Made by a program: the position numbers and the translations under genes. Positions 5,526 through 6,163 of a DNA stretch of 6,163 nucleotides are shown one piece after another. This stretch comes from Terriglobales bacterium (GTDB lineage Bacteria > Acidobacteriota > Terriglobia > Terriglobales > Gp1-AA117): the NCBI GenBank assembly GCA_030150795.1, contig JASLFF010000606.1:1-6163 (forward strand). The letters are read 5' to 3'. Positions within the stretch are counted from its first letter, which is position 1. Each line of letters begins with the position of its first letter. The notes beneath the pieces were generated by a model. It did no database searches. It was not told the DNA's origin and saw only the letters and a program-made list of their open reading frames with translations.

Positions 5526-6163
5526 TTACTGCGGCGTGAGTAAAAACACCCGCGTAGGCCCGGCATGAACGTGGCTATCTGCCGTTACCTCCTGATGATG
5601 GCTGACATTTGGATTCTTTATTCCAAACGCAACAATTTGCCCTTTCTCATTGATGGAAAAAGCACCGATCAGAACAGTGTCATTCGATAGATTGGAAACG
5701 GCTTCGTTCAGGTCGATCAATCCCGCTTTGGCAGTCCACAGAAATGCCCGCGTGCCAAGACCCGAAGCTTCTTCACCCACCACCTGGCCGGCATTGTTAA
5801 TGTCAAATGCTTCACTGTAAGTTCCGTCAGAAGCCAGCGGCTGCATACCGGCAGCACTGGTCCATACGAAAGCGCGAACGCCTCCACTACCTTCCGACGA
5901 TCCAACGACCATTCCGCTGTCATTTATATGGTCGGCGCGGCTGCTGGTATCGCCGGGAAGCAGGCCGAGGTCCTGCATGGTGCCGCTTTGCCACAAAAAG
6001 GCATGTGGGCCAGTGCTGGTATCAGACACTCCGACAACCGCGCCCGCATTATTGATGCCATGCGCTTCACTCGTCGCGCCGCCAAGGGTGCCTAGATCCT
6101 GAATGTTGCCGCCGGACCATAAAGCTGCATGGTCCCCTGAGCTACCCACAATCTGGCCCTGAT
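5526..6163 (-). CDS. HAF-repeat extracellular protein, C-terminal part, runs off right edge
   Basis: This is the last 212 or so residues of a canonical HAF-repeat protein (TIGR02913-type). Four repeats are visible, each with a HAFLW-type strand (HAALW, HAFLW, RAFVW, RAFLW), a 'DLG.L.G..S.A' stretch and an 'IN..G.VVG' core. The protein closes with a longer variant unit containing ANEAVSNLS-like (here LNEAVSNLSND) and SINEKGQIV, then GPTRVFLLTPQ before TAA. The frame is open to the window edge: the codons before the GTG at 6147-6149 read QGQI, so that GTG is the Val of an internal IVG core and not a start. The missing N-terminus should carry a signal peptide and more repeats. It is exported by family expectation; the function is unknown. 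No C-terminal sorting signal is seen. Confidence 0.88.
   Translation of the reverse strand, partial: QGQIVGSSGDHAALWSGGNIQDLGTLGGATSEAHGINNAGAVVGVSDTSTGPHAFLWQSGTMQDLGLLPGDTSSRADHINDSGMVVGSSEGSGGVRAFVWTSAAGMQPLASDGTYSEAFDINNAGQVVGEEASGLGTRAFLWTAKAGLIDLNEAVSNLSNDTVLIGAFSINEKGQIVAFGIKNPNVSHHQEVTADSHVHAGPTRVFLLTPQ

Noticed and set aside
5334..5543. Possible decayed coding remnant in the gap between the Mpo1-like and second HAF genes
   Set aside because: Several frames are open on both strands over this short stretch, but none gives a sequence I can link to any family.
6147..6149. GTG as start codon of the second HAF protein
   Set aside because: The codons before it continue the HAF core (QGQI before VGS), so it is an internal Val and the gene simply continues beyond the window.
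1..6163. Defence system, prophage, transposon, CRISPR or integron
   Set aside because: I found no transposase, integrase, nuclease-helicase pair, terminal repeats or regular spacer arrays; all genes are chromosomal-type singles.

Overview
The window looks like an ordinary stretch of bacterial chromosome, most likely from an Acidobacteriota (Terriglobia-type) genome. The main pointers are two secreted HAF-repeat proteins, a family that is expanded in acidobacteria, next to single-copy metabolic and repair genes. Base composition is moderate in GC throughout. I see no mobile element, CRISPR array, tRNA or rRNA. The taxonomic call is inference; only the protein families are read from the sequence.

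Left part (1-2075): the N-terminal 296 residues of a CoA-acylating methylmalonate-semialdehyde dehydrogenase (mmsA/iolA type, minus strand) run off the left edge. Divergent from it across a 111-bp gap is a gene for a 320-residue secreted protein with no function I recognise and a lysine-rich C-terminus. A hairpin at 2033-2058 separates this gene from the convergent minus-strand genes that follow.

Middle part (2076-3780, minus strand): read in the direction of transcription, alkA (3-methyladenine DNA glycosylase II) is followed by a 65-residue DUF4404-like small protein and a 107-residue ABM-domain protein. The two small genes have strong Shine-Dalgarno sites with unusually similar leaders. 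alkA has none, and instead has an AT-rich palindromic -10-like block directly at its start codon.

Right part (3923-6163, minus strand): a complete HAF-type repeat protein (296 aa, signal peptide, six repeat units) and the C-terminal part of a second HAF protein of the canonical HAFLW/DLG subtype flank a small two-helix membrane protein of the DUF962/Mpo1 family. The Mpo1-like gene has a perfect TATAAT six bases before its ATG, which suggests a leaderless mRNA.

The genes do not form one recognisable pathway. They cover valine/inositol/beta-alanine catabolism, alkylation repair, a small monooxygenase-fold protein, lipid alpha-oxidation (by family) and secreted repeat proteins. I found no convincing novel multi-gene system. 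The most useful leads are the uncharacterised secreted protein, the DUF4404-like protein behind alkA, the leaderless-type start, and the two-cysteine arrangement in the complete HAF protein. No gap between genes exceeds 300 bases; the longest is 4814-5076.
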